64,000 bases of DNA from Adineta ricciae. Lineage: Eukaryota > Rotifera > Eurotatoria > Adinetida > Adinetidae. Under the pieces are notes generated by a model that worked only from the letters and a program-made list of their open reading frames with translations, searched no databases and had not been told where the DNA came from. Positions 25,475 to 37,589 of the stretch are shown here, piece after piece. The DNA is taken from assembly GCA_905250025.1 (NCBI GenBank), contig CAJNOJ010000204.1:124001-188000 (forward strand), given 5' to 3'. The translations under genes were made by a program, and so were the position numbers. How positions within the stretch are numbered: the stretch's first letter is position 1; each line of letters begins with the position of its first letter.

Positions 25475-28400
25475 ATGTCTCAACTATTCTCTTATCTACG
25501 TAAGTTGAATATATTCAAAACAAATGATAAAGATGAACATGAATATGAAAATGGATTAATATCCACACGAATTTATCTCATATCGATGTTATTAATTTTG
25601 GTTAGTATAACCTTTAGTTTTGCATTGATTCCTCAAATGACCAAGATAACAATCAATTCACCAACATTTGAACAAACAAAAACATTTCCACATGATGCTC
25701 AATGTATTTGCTCACGTTTATCAATTCGATATGGAACATTTTTAACAATAACAGCTCGTTTTCATCAAATATGTTCAAGTGATTTGATTTCTAATCGATG
25801 GATCAATGTGATTTATTCCGGAAAAAATTCGACATTCTTTCCTCCAGGAGATTTTCGTGGAATTGGCAGTTCACAATTTCAATCACTTGCAAGTTTTTGT
25901 TTTCTTTCACAAACAACAATTGAAGATAATTTGAATACATTTTACGATCTTTCCTTGATAAACTCCGAACTTCTTTTCGAAGATTTACTAAAAATAACAA
26001 TTCAATCATCTATCGAACAACTGAAGATGAATTTACCAGTCACTTTTACATCCCAATTGAATCTTCTCAACAATTTAATCTTTGGTAATCAACTTTTATC
26101 GGGATTAAAAACGATTCTCAATGTCAAATATGTCAATGAAACATCGGATTTCTTCATAAATTATTTGATTTATCCAAATTCATCTTCATCATCCAATCGT
26201 TGTCTTAATGATTACAACATTGTTATTCCATCGGGATTTTACAATCAATCAGAAGATGAACGAATGAGTTTATCAATGGAAATTCCTGGATTTCGTAGTG
26301 GTTGTTTACCAATAAATTCTCTTCTTCAATCAACATTAGAATGTTTTTATGATCGAAAATGTATTGAGAAAATTCTTTCGTATTTTCCTACAAATCAAAC
26401 ATTTCAATCATTAAATCAATCTGAACAAAGTATTTTCTCTCCTCAAATGACAATTCAATCTATTATTAATCAATTAATGATTGAGAAATTGATTTCGAAT
26501 ATTTCCTATGAAAATTATTTTCTTCAATGCGCACCGATTTCTTGTAGTTATACAATTAATAGAAAAAATGATTTTTTATTTGTTCTAACTCAAATGATCA
26601 GTTTACTTAGTGGATTAAAACTAATCTTAGAAAATCTTATTCCGAATTTAGTTCGATTTTTAAGAAGAAAACCAAATACACAACAAAAACAACCGAAATC
26701 AAAGATTCCACGTAAGTTTCTTTATTATTTCTAAGAGAATGAACAGAAACTGTCGTGTTTATTGAATTCTGTTTCTTGTGAAAATATAAAGTAGAAGAGA
26801 AAGAATGAAAATTGTTGGAATTTCTAAAACTTACACGATCTATTTCTGTTTTACTTTGTTTAAAATGGACATCGAATGAATATCGTTTAATTGAATATTA
26901 TTGAAATTCTTTAAATTTTAGTTTCTCAACATATTAATGAAATAAAGGTAAATCTGAAAAGACGTGCAATTGATTTAAATCTCTTTGAAGACAAAAATAA
27001 TCCTCAATTGATTTCGTATGAAAAATTTGGAACACGATTTTATCTATTTCTTCTTTTAATTTCATTAACCAGTCTCACAATTTATTCATCTATTATGGAA
27101 GAAATCATTCGAGAAATCTTTCCCAATCCAACAGAATCTGAGTATTATCAACTTTATGAAAAATATTCGACCAATTTGAATTGTCCATGTTCGTCACTTT
27201 CGATATTCTATGATGAATTTCTTTCCATTGAAGCAATTCATGATGAAATCTGTTCGAGTGATTTTGTTTCATCGAAATGGATCGATTATTTGATGAAAAA
27301 TGAACTCAATGATAATTATACATTGATCAATTCCAGTAAAATTCGTACAAATCTGGGAACACAAATGAACATTTTGCGAACATTGTGTAATTATTCAAAA
27401 GACATGGTCAATGAAAATCTTCAAGTATTTTCTCAAACAAAGTTTATTAGTGCACAAGTGATTTCATTAAATGAATTTCATTTACAATTTCCTGATTTAA
27501 TTAAACAATGGCAAATCAATATGATTAGTGGATGTCAACGTGTTATTGATCTTGTTCGAATCACCAATCAAGGAAATCAATATCTCAATAATTTTTATAA
27601 TTTTAAATTCAAAATCAATAATCACACAGTGAATTTTATTCCACAAAATTATTCGAATTGTTCTTGTGATTTATCACAAAGTTGTAGTAAGAAAATGTTT
27701 TCTTCATTCTACGTCGGTTGTTCATCATTTGAAAGTTTATTACAAGGAACATTAGAATGTTATTATAATCGAACGTGTGTCAATGAAATTATCAAAGAAA
27801 TTGGAAATTCATCTAATTATTTAACTAATATTTCATTGTTGATTAACAATAATAATCAATTCAATGAAAAAATTGAATCAATTGTTAATCGTGTGATGAT
27901 CGTTTCATTGAAAACGAATATGTCATTTTCATCGTATTATCAAAAATGTTCTCCGAGTTATTGTGTAGTTGAACAAATCTCTCGTCGATCTGTGGCGATG
28001 ATTTTAGTCATCGTTCTTGGAATTTTAGGAGGTTTATCAACAGGTTTGAAGATTTTTCTCGTTATTTTCATAAAATTTATCGGAAAAATTCATCAGAAGA
28101 AAAATCTACTCAAATCGATTATTTGTCAAGAACAAAAACAATTTCAATCTCGTTTGCAATGTTTATTTCTAATAATTTTGATTCTATTCTTTTATTTAAT
28201 TATATTTCTTAGACCAAAATTAACAACTGTTCAGATTGATTTACCAACAATCTCGATTTATAAAGATTTATCGGTAAAACAACCGACATTACGATGTTTA
28301 TGTAAGGAAATATCTTTTCAATATGAAACATTTCTTTCAATTCAACCGTCATTTCATCTTATTTGTTCAAATTATTCTATTTCTGATCAATTGATGGAAT

Positions 28401-29110
28401 TTCTTCATGAAGAAAATCCAGTTCAATATCGAAATTTGCAATTTTTATCATCATTTTGTAAAATATCTCAACAGACAATCGATCAATCATTATCACAATT
28501 GTTATTAACGAATTTTGTTGGTTCAGATTTAATATCTTCAAATATTTTAAAGAATCAAATCGAAATTTTAATCAAAGAATTTCATTTGAGAATTTCTAAA
28601 ACATTTTTCACAACATTTAATCTTCTCCGTCAAGTTACTGAGAATAATCAACTAATCAGTGGATATTCAACCAATTGGATTTATGAATTTGATGAGAAGA
28701 ATGATAATTTTCATACATTATCGATTATTTATGATGAATGTGATTGTGGTTTATCATCAAAATGTACAAAATTATGGAATGGATGTTTTCCATTAGAAAC
28801 TTTTCTTCAATCAACATTAAATTCATCTTTTTTAACAAATCAATTTTCGACTAATTTAACAATAGAATCGATTCTTCAAGAATTAATGGTTGAAAATTAT
28901 TCATTTGATTTATCGTATGAAAAATATTTTAATCAATGTTCACCTTTGTCGTGTACTTATTCTTATATTGGTTATCAAAATGTTATCGATAGTATTACTT
29001 TTCTTATTGGATTGTATGGAGGATTAATGATTCTATCTCATTGGATAACAATTTTTATTCTGGAAATATATAAATGTCGAAATAGACAAATTCATCCAGA
29101 TGTTCAATAA
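25475..29110 (+). CDS. Three-module multi-pass membrane protein (bdelloid-expanded family, function unknown)
   Basis: Two exons (25475-26711, 26922-29110) give 1141 aa. The protein consists of three copies of one ~350-residue module. Each module has a TM helix, a Cys pair (CICSRLSI, CPCSSLSI, CLCKEISF), an ICSSD-like motif, a helical stretch, a GC-P/S-containing motif ahead of SLLQ-TLEC-Y---C, a CxPxxCxY motif (CAPISCSY, CSPSYCVV, CSPLSCTY) and a closing TM with a GL...GL pattern. That predicts about six membrane passes with three disulfide-rich, N-glycosylated ectodomains. I recall many proteins of this type in Rotaria and Adineta but no assigned function. ATG 25475 (MSQLFSYLRKL) fits the family start; ATG 25397 adds 26 hydrophobic residues. 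A poly(A) signal AATAAA is at 29170. Confidence 0.8.
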
Positions 29111-29621
29111 AATGAAATGAAGATTTGCAGTTTCATATAACTATTCATTTTTCTTTTTTTGTTCTCCTAAATAAAAGTGTATATGGTGATTGATGTATAT
29201 GATATCATGGAAAAACTTTATCTTTGATGCTTTTCGGACACTTTTCTAGCTTTAATAATGCTATATGTGACTTTCCTGTTTAAGGAAAAACGTTCATTTG
29301 TGTATGTTGAATTTTACAGGGAAAAATGGCTAAATTAAAATTTATTTTCCAAATCGAAATTATAAACAATTGTGATCTTTCAAATTGATCGATTCGAAAA
29401 GACGAAAAATTTCTATTTAGATAAGATAAAATATTAAAGTTTCTTGTCATGCTTATACGGAATGACAAGGCCAGTTGTCATTGTGTGTCTTTTGTTATCA
29501 TGTGTATGATTCTTCATTTTTCTTTCTTTTCTATTCTTTCAGTTTCTAAAAGTATGTGAATGTCATTCAGTGAATTATCTGTACTTCAATAAAAATCGAA
29601 TTCTATTTTGTGTTAGAAAAT

Positions 29622-31003
29622 ATGAAAGTATTATTTCTTATTCTAATGATAATCCCAATTACTGGTGGTTATTTCACTGGATGTCCAATGGATGGATGTG
29701 AAAATACACTTAGTGGTTATGTTGATCTTGCTGTTGAGAGATTTAATGACCGTATTGAATGGCAACGTTTGGATCTTCTTATTAATCCTTCTCGCGGTTG
29801 TATTTCCAATGGACAATCTTCACTTATATGTACTGTCGACATTGGACATGTATCAATCAATGTTACCAATGGTCAATTACTCTGGACAATTGCTCTTAAT
29901 GTTGAAGGACGATTCATAGCAGAATCGTTACCTGTAGTTAATTATCGAGGTTATTTGATCATTGCCAATGGTACACGATGTATATTGATTGATCCACAAG
30001 GTGAAGTCGTTGGCATTTTTGATTATATTCCAAAATTAATTCCTCCATTAGCTGGACCATTTGTGACGAGTAATGGTCAAATCATTGTCGCCGATCAGAT
30101 CTCCGTAAGTTATGAGAAGATTTCTCTTTCATCGACAAACAATAATTGATCTCCATTCGATTTTAGTTTGTTGGAATCGAAGATTCAGGTATTCCACTGG
30201 GTATTCAAGCATTACCTCCAGGTTACAATCGTCTGTCAAGATCAATGAGTCTGAACATGAATATTGATCGATGGTATTTAATTGCTCAACATAATACAAC
30301 GTTATCACAAGTGATTATTGCAGCTGAAACAACTGGTAGCATCGTAGAACGATTGCGTATCGCTTGGCTATACGAATTCGGAAAACAATCCAGTTTTTGT
30401 AATCGAACCGAAGGACCTTTACTTTCTATCGATCGTAAATGGCTCTTTGTTTCTAACACCACAGGAATTCTTGTGATTTCCGATGATGATGATTCAGCAC
30501 ATACTGAATATCTTGTTAATCTATCGAACTTTTGTGCGAATGACATGGCCTTTTCTGATACTGACTCAATGTTATTCGTAGTCGATTCATTCATGTACAA
30601 TATTCTTCTGGTTAATGTTTCAACACAACATATTTCATCGATTTCCTTAAAAGAACTTGTTCAAGAAGATATCATTGGACAATTATCACGAATGACTCTG
30701 ATTCAGAATCATCGTCTAATCATCGTCGTTGTCAGCGCTTCTCGAAAAGCTTTATTGTTATTAATTGATGTTAACATTCATCGTCTGATTTCTCGTGTTG
30801 ATCTTGGTTATGTGTCAGAAACTCGATCTCTGAGTCCACTAACCCAATTGGCATATACTCAACTTAATGAAGAACAAGCTTTCGTTACAATAGCTCATCA
30901 AGCTGTCGGAGTGATGGCAGTTCGACTGTGTAAATCTGATTATGAATTCATTTTCTCTTTCATATTTCTATTTTTTCTTCCTTCAGACATATCTCGTCGA
31001 TAA
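29622..31003 (+). CDS. Secreted propeller-like protein of unknown function
   Basis: Exons 29622-30104 and 30167-31003 (phase 0) give 439 aa. ATG 29622 opens a clear signal peptide (MKVLFLILMIIPITGG), followed by CPMDGC and repeated beta-strand blocks (GYLIIANGTRCILIDPQGEV, LFVSNTTGILVISDDD, LFVVDSFMYNILLVNVS) like those of quinoprotein/YVTN-type beta-propellers. Several N-glycosylation sites are present. A 57-nt stretch near the end (30930-30986, GT...AG) can be spliced or retained without changing frame: retained it adds a hydrophobic FIFSFIFLFFLP segment, spliced it leaves a soluble protein of 420 aa. The stop is only 52 bp from the stop of the convergent gene. Confidence 0.75.
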
Positions 31004-31055
31004 ACAAACTCTCAAATGAACTCGATATGTTTATTTACATACAACTATAATCGAA

Positions 31056-32366
31056 TCATAGTCGATGAAAAATGACATTGTCTTTTGTTCGCACAATGAA
31101 AATATTTGAGCCGAAAAGAAGCGCATTCATCGGTGATGGTTTATATTCTTCTGTAATTTTCATTTTTCCATTTTTTAATATATGAAATAAATGTGAAGTG
31201 TTTCCTTCGACCACAAGCCATTCACCATATTTCAACGAACAACAACGAATAGTTTGTTGAAACCAACTTTTCTTGATATTCAACTGAGTTGACCAAAGTC
31301 GTTCGAGCGTTTGCGATGAACGAAGATCTAAATGTACAGTGTTATTCGATGAAACCTTAATAACTAAGGCTAATGTTCCATTTTGATATGAAATATCATC
31401 AATATATTCATGTTGTTTACACGAATACGGTGGTTTCCATCGTTGAGTCAATTGACATGAAGATAAAAGATTAAATTGATAAATACTTGTTCCCATTGTT
31501 GTATTCGTCAGAAACAAAGACGTATCAGAGCACACACACGACCACCAATATTGCTCTTCAATAGTTTGAATACGTTCGATTGATAAACAATTTTCATCCA
31601 AGAAAAAGACTTCTTTTTCTTTATTAATAATAACGAATTTATTCGCTGTTGACGACCAACAAATACTTCTGATAAATGCGTGTGGCCAAGAAATCTGTTT
31701 GATAATTTTCAAATCATGATTCAACAAAATAATGTTTGGATATTGATCAACTAGAAGAAAACGATCGTTCGTTGCCATCGCTGGCCAACTTTGTTCGGTA
31801 CAAGGAATCGTTCGATATGGATCTGGTAGTTTTGTTAAATTTAATTCATAGATTTTCACTTCATCAAATGAAATGAGTTTCTCATTGAGAATTAAATGTC
31901 GTGTTGTGATTTGTAAAGGTTTTTGTTGAAATTGAAACAATTTGTATTTCAGATCTGCGAGATTTATTTGTAAAATTTCCAAATCTTCTTTCGTAATTTC
32001 TTGATCGTCGATCGATTTGCAAATCTTCGAACGAATCTGTTCGAGATCATGTTGTAACACGTCAATCTGTTTGTGACAATGTCGAGTTAATTCTTCACAT
32101 TTCTTCTCGTAGAATTCATTGATTTTTGCGAAACAATTCTCACGCCATTGGTCGAGTTTTTCGCGAGACTTTTGAGTCAATTTATCACAGTTTAACGAGA
32201 TTAAATCCGCACTGAGAGTATTAATTTCATCAGCTAATGGATTTAATTGAGCATTATTCGCTTCATTATGTTGTTTTAAATGTTCCAGACATAAATTTTG
32301 GTTACAACAATGACATAAAACACGTGATGTGTATTTACATCCATCAGAAACACACGCTTGAGGCAT
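31056..32366 (-). CDS. B-box/coiled-coil/propeller protein (TRIM-like without RING)
   Basis: Single exon, 436 aa. The N-terminus is a B-box-like zinc finger (CVSDGCKYTSRVLCHCC, then CLEHLKQH). Residues ~45-150 are a coiled coil (repeated K/E/L heptads such as EKKCEELTRHCHKQIDVLQH). Residues ~170-436 carry beta-propeller-like repeats (NKFVIINKEKEVFFLDENC, SLFLTNTTMGTSIYQFNLL). This is the layout of RING-less TRIM proteins expanded in bdelloids. Without a RING it probably lacks E3 activity and may act as a scaffold. A poly(A) signal on the minus strand is at 31035-31030. Confidence 0.8.
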   Translation of the reverse strand: MPQACVSDGCKYTSRVLCHCCNQNLCLEHLKQHNEANNAQLNPLADEINTLSADLISLNCDKLTQKSREKLDQWRENCFAKINEFYEKKCEELTRHCHKQIDVLQHDLEQIRSKICKSIDDQEITKEDLEILQINLADLKYKLFQFQQKPLQITTRHLILNEKLISFDEVKIYELNLTKLPDPYRTIPCTEQSWPAMATNDRFLLVDQYPNIILLNHDLKIIKQISWPHAFIRSICWSSTANKFVIINKEKEVFFLDENCLSIERIQTIEEQYWWSCVCSDTSLFLTNTTMGTSIYQFNLLSSCQLTQRWKPPYSCKQHEYIDDISYQNGTLALVIKVSSNNTVHLDLRSSQTLERLWSTQLNIKKSWFQQTIRCCSLKYGEWLVVEGNTSHLFHILKNGKMKITEEYKPSPMNALLFGSNIFIVRTKDNVIFHRL

Positions 32367-33398
32367 TTTTTAATTCGACAACTAAAAGTATTACAAAAAA
32401 AAGGTACGATCGATTGAAAAAATAAGATTTATTTTTTCTTATATGAAAAAGTTGATAGAAATACACACTGTTCTCTTTCGATCCTTTCTCTCCATTGAAT
32501 TTCAGTCAATGTCTTGAAAGAAAGCCTAGAATATTTCAAGTGAGTTGAGCTGATCTGGTTTGTTTGTGAAACGATCTGATTCGTCACGACAAACAGACAA
32601 TCTGCTAATTTTCTCTCGGCAAGAAAAGAACAATGACGGCATGAAAAAACCATACAATCGATTGTAATTCGATTTTTTCGAATGAAAAAAAAAGAAATGA
32701 AACCGGAAAAAAACTCATCAAACAATCGAACTAATTTTTTGTCGAACTCAAACAAAATACTTGATTACATTTCGTTATCAAGTAGAAAGAAACGATAAAT
32801 TATATTTGTTCTCTCCTCACCATCGATGACAAACAAAAATACAATCCGTCAGAGTATTCTTAGTATAATTCACACGTCTTTCTCTTTCGCGTGTATCAGG
32901 CCATGGAATTCGGAAGTATTTTATCAATTCCAATTTAACATACCACAGCGCGTTTCAAATAATTTTTATGTGACTTGAAGAAAAGACAATATGCGACTGT
33001 TTAAAATATACATATGACCTTGAAAAAGTTAACTACGAAGGAGAAACATTATCAAATCATACTGGATGAGTCATGAAAACGATGATTGAGGATTAGAGAA
33101 CGATACAATAACGTAACCTCGATATATCGTTTTTGTTTTTTTTATCGTATTAACTGGTGTCAGTTTACTCATCAATGCTCGATCAGTGTTCGACAATAAT
33201 CGGTTGATCCAAATCAAAAAGAAGATATGAATGAAATGATTTTCACACTTGTTTTTTAGTACAATGAAAACGACACTGCAGGAGATGAGAAAATAATTAT
33301 GGAGTCTTGGAAGGCATTGAATGTTTCTTTGAAAGTATAAAGATTTGAAATAATAAAAAAGTTTTATTCGAAATATTTCTTTCGTAAAAGTTTGATTT
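32367..33398. other. Intergenic
   Basis: No gene is recognised between the TRIM-like 5' end and the CFAP251 3' end. The frames present are low-complexity and lack domain signatures. A minus-strand AATAAA at 33368-33363 probably serves CFAP251. Confidence 0.5.
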
Positions 33399-36300
33399 TC
33401 AGTTTTGAGAATCATTTAGAATTGATCCTGTACGTTGTGACGTTGCTGTCATTGATGAATGATATCGTTTATCGATCGATGATTGTCTCTTTCGATCGAT
33501 TAGGGAGGATCGACGTCGTTGGTGTACTTTGACTGAATTTAATACTTGATTAATGTATTGAGATGGCATTTTTAATAAATCTTCCATAAATGTTTGAATC
33601 GTCACTTGTTCAGGTAATTGATTTTCGATAAATTGACCTAAAAAACAAATAGAAAAGTATTTCATAATCAGATAAAAGACGATCAGTTTTTACAAGCGTC
33701 ATCTGCATTCATTGTATCAAACATTTCTGTAGTTTCGTTATTTAAATTTAATAAATTAGCTAAACACTCGGCCATTTCATAATCGTTGATATGTTCACCA
33801 TATCGTTGTAAAAGGCACAGAAGATTTTCTCGATTGATTTCTGGTTGACCATCATCAGAACTAATCTCATCAGAAAGAACATTGAATGCGTGTGACAAAT
33901 CAGCTGGATTCAAACCAAATGCTGGTCGATGATTGATATATACTAAAGTAGAAAAAAGATTATTAAAAGATTTTCGTGATAAAAAAAATATCGAAGTTTA
34001 CATTTGATGAAATCATTCAAATCGATCTCATCGACGTAAGTTTTCGTATCGATATAAGTACTAAATTTCACTTCATTGATCATTTCTTCAACCTGTGAAG
34101 AAACAAATTTTTCTTTGATTTCGGATAAAAAGACTTTTTTTTTAAAACCTCTTGTTCAGTTGGATAATAACCCAATGCTCGCATAACGAATGGAATTTCA
34201 CTTAATGGAATCGTCGCTTTGATCTCTCGACGATCGAATCGATTGATATCTTGACTAAAAGTAACAAACAAAGTCATTTCATTCAATCAAATTCTTTCTT
34301 CTTACTATCTCAATTGACTATAATAAAATAATTCTTGCATTTCTCGAAATATTTCGCCTTCTCTTCCTCCTTCTAATAATTTATAAAATGGAATCAAGTC
34401 TTTTCCACCTAATTGTGCTTGTGCTTGTAAAACTTGTGGATTAACACTTAACATGTGCACAACATTATCTAAACCTCCGCTTGTAAACAAATATCGACCA
34501 TCGTAACTCGCTCGAACATCGCTGACACGATTTGGATGTGCAATGATTGCCATTTGATCATAAGGATTTCCAGTTAATGGTAAACGTTGAAGACCGATTT
34601 TGTCGGTTGTCATAAAATAAATATATTCTTCAGGTGAATTTTCATCGATTTTCGGTAAAATACCGATTTTTCGGATAGGTGAACCAAAAGTCGGTCCCAA
34701 AACTGTTTTTCGACACATTTTCGTATCTGCATTGTATAATTTATATTTATATTCATTGTTAACGGTGATCAGAAACGCTTCTTTAGTTAACGATGCTGGA
34801 TAATAACCTGCGGACATTGGTTCAGCTATTTGTTCAATTCTTGTTGATGGTTTTAGAACTAATCGATCAACTTCACTTTCATTTAAATCATATTCAGCCA
34901 AGACACGATCAGTACCTATTTTTATTTCGATCAAATCTCTTTTAAAAACTTAAAATATGTGTCTTACCGATTGTTGTTAGAATTGGTTGATTATCGTCAA
35001 TGGTAAAACCAAAAAATAAAGCTCGAATAGGTTTATAATGTGCGCGATATCGACCGAGAAAAGTGTAAATATCTTCAGTATGAAAGTTTTGTCGATAAAC
35101 CGAAATCGTGTAATCTTCTTCCTACAAATGAGAAATTCTCATTCGAATCGACATTTCTCAAGAAATTTCTTACTGCTGTGGCTAAATAATCCGATGATTC
35201 GGAAAATTCAATAAGAAGAATTGCTGCTTTCGCATAATGAAATGGTTCTTTCAAAATACTTTCCAATGACAATGCATCACAAATTGTTAATTTCCCATCT
35301 GCATATCCAACGGCAATGTAATTTGCATTATGATTATAATGTAGTTGCGTTACAGCATTATCAGGAGTGTGTTGAACAGTTGTAATGACTTGTTTTTTCT
35401 CGTAATCCCATAATTGTAAGCGACCTGATGCATTGGCAAAACATAGTTTATGTTGAAATGGATGTGTATCCAATGCGTAAATCGCTGTTGGTGAATCTCG
35501 TTTCACAATTGTGATCTGTTGACCTGAATGTGTTACATGAGCAATGACAGCGTTGGTTGACGAAACAGTGAAATCAAGTGTGGAAAATGGAGGTTGTTGT
35601 AACGTTGATTCATTCTGTTTGAAATTCAATGTTGTTGACAAAGGTGAAGGAGTAAAATCAGATGTTGTGTATGTAAATGAAAGAGATTGAACTGGACCGA
35701 TGCGAATATGTTCGAACCACATACGTAGTTTCAGTTCTTGATCGAAAAACCGAACAACACCTTCAGTATCACCTGTAACGATCAGACTGGAAATCGAAAA
35801 AGAGAAAATTCGATATTAGTTCGATGTGTTGTCTTACTCTCCTGTTGTGATTAAAACAGTGATTGGCTTCTTCTGTGGTTCGCATAATTTTAATGGCTGT
35901 TTGTTCATTGGAGAAAGACCGAAGAGATCGTTGGAACTTTGTTCTAAGGAAATTTGTTTTTAAATTGAAGAAAAAAAAAGAAGAGAGAGAAACTAACCGT
36001 TTTCTAATAATTGTTCACTGAAGGACATTTGTTGTTGATTATTATCGTCATCATCCTGCTGGCTTGTTTTCGCAGAGGATTTTCTGGATGATAATGTTCC
36101 ACTACGTGTCGAACCCGATGATTTCAATGTATCACGTGTTAATTCTCTATTCGCGGGTGATTTTGTTCGATTACGTGTTAAATCTTTACTTTCGCCGATT
36201 TTCGTTTGTTGACGTGAATAATCCAATTGTTTTAACTGTTGTTTTCTATTCATTTCTAATTTTTCTCGATATGATTTGCAATCCCACAGAACTAATTTTC

Positions 36301-37316
36301 CCGTTGTTGTTCCCGAAACGACCTGTGTTGGATGAGCAAGGAACACCGATTGAGTGATATAACCCAGTTTTTCGCGAGAAGTATCGAACGTCTAAAGAGA
36401 ATCACAAGTTTTGAATAATTTCATATACATTTCGATTTTTTTACTCTTTCGGAGAGATTGGGATCGTAACAAGTTAATCCATTTTCACGTGACCATTCGA
36501 AGAAAAGGACTTGTGTTGATGAATTCGATAGCAATTGTGTTGGTTGACGTGGATTGAATTGTAAATAATGTTGATTCGAATATTCACTTTTTAGTTCTAA
36601 TGCACAAAGTGGTTTATCACTTTCCGATGTCCAGTCCCATATCGAGACGATCTACTCAATAATTTTCTCAACATTTTTTCAAAAACAGAATATTCAAAAT
36701 TTACTTGTGGACTTTGTTCACTCAACGTGGCCAAATATTTCGCATCAGAACTAAACGCGACTGTTCCTGTACCGTTTATTACATAGAAATACGTTTGATT
36801 CGGCAATCTAATCGACAAAGAAAAACGAATATCGAATAGAAATACTAATTTAACACCCATACCCAGTGATTGTATCCCAAATGATGATGGTACAATCACG
36901 ACCAGTATCAGCCGTACATAACCAACGTTTATCGTTACTGATACAACAACATGTGATGTTGTTTCTCTAAAGGAACGAAAGCAAATGTTGGAAAGAAAAG
37001 TGTTTTTATCGAAAATTTACATGTCCAATTAATAATTGTTGTCGATTATTAGCGAAATCGTATAAAACTCCGATTTGTGCAGCAACGAAGAAGATTTTCT
37101 TGGTTTTATTAATCGATAAATTCAAAACTGGTAAATCTTTATTAAAACCAAAACACCATTGGAAAGTCTAAAGAATAAAGCCTAATCAATAGATGAAAAT
37201 CTCTCTGTTTAACAAACCAAAATTTCTGCATAAGCAGCGACCGATGCTTCTTCATCTTGATGTTCGTCATCGGGTGAGATCGGAAACGGTGGTGCGTCAG
37301 GTGGTGTCAAAGACAT
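33399..37316 (-). CDS. CFAP251: Cilia- and flagella-associated protein 251 (WDR66)
   Basis: Fourteen phase-consistent exons (37316-37218, 37167-37021, 36966-36863, 36807-36705, 36651-36445, 36391-35998, 35943-35838, 35786-35174, 35121-34968, 34915-34306, 34254-34149, 34092-34002, 33942-33694, 33637-33399) give 1073 aa. WD40 repeats fill residues ~35-840 (GRDCTIIIWDTITG, KLVLWDCKSYREK, RLQLWDYEKKQV). The family-specific block LGGKDLIPFYKLLEGGREGE and then YYSQLR follow. The C-terminus is the EF-hand-like part (LSEIPFVMRALGYYPTEQEV; YINHRPAFG; INRENLLCLLQRYGEH). CFAP251 belongs to the calmodulin- and spoke-associated complex at the base of radial spoke 3 in motile axonemes, fitting a ciliated animal. 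The long Glu-rich N-terminus of vertebrate WDR66 is missing; only 33 residues precede the first repeat. A polar Ser/Arg-rich loop lies within the exon 36391-35998. It shares a short upstream region with the divergent SUMO-domain gene. Confidence 0.93.
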
Positions 37317-37589
37317 TGTTGTCTGCTCTGATTTCAACAATATTCTTCGTCAAAATTTTGTTTGAGTGTCGCCACCATTCTTCATGTTGTTGTCATGGTT
37401 ACCTGAACCTTTGAAATTTCCTTCGATGAAATTTATTTCTTCAGAAGAAATTTTTGAGAAGAAATAAGAAAAATTTTATTGGGAAAAATAAGAAAATGTG
37501 AGAATACGAACAAAGACTATTGTCCGTTGTCCAATGAGTAATCAATGCGAAATATATTGTTCATTCTTAGAATTCGAAATTTGAATGCA
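37317..37589. promoter_or_regulatory. Putative bidirectional promoter (CFAP251 / NFATC2IP-like)
   Basis: The two start codons face away from each other across only 273 bp, so both promoters and both 5' UTRs must share this interval. No specific TATA or X-box motif could be assigned with confidence. Confidence 0.5.
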
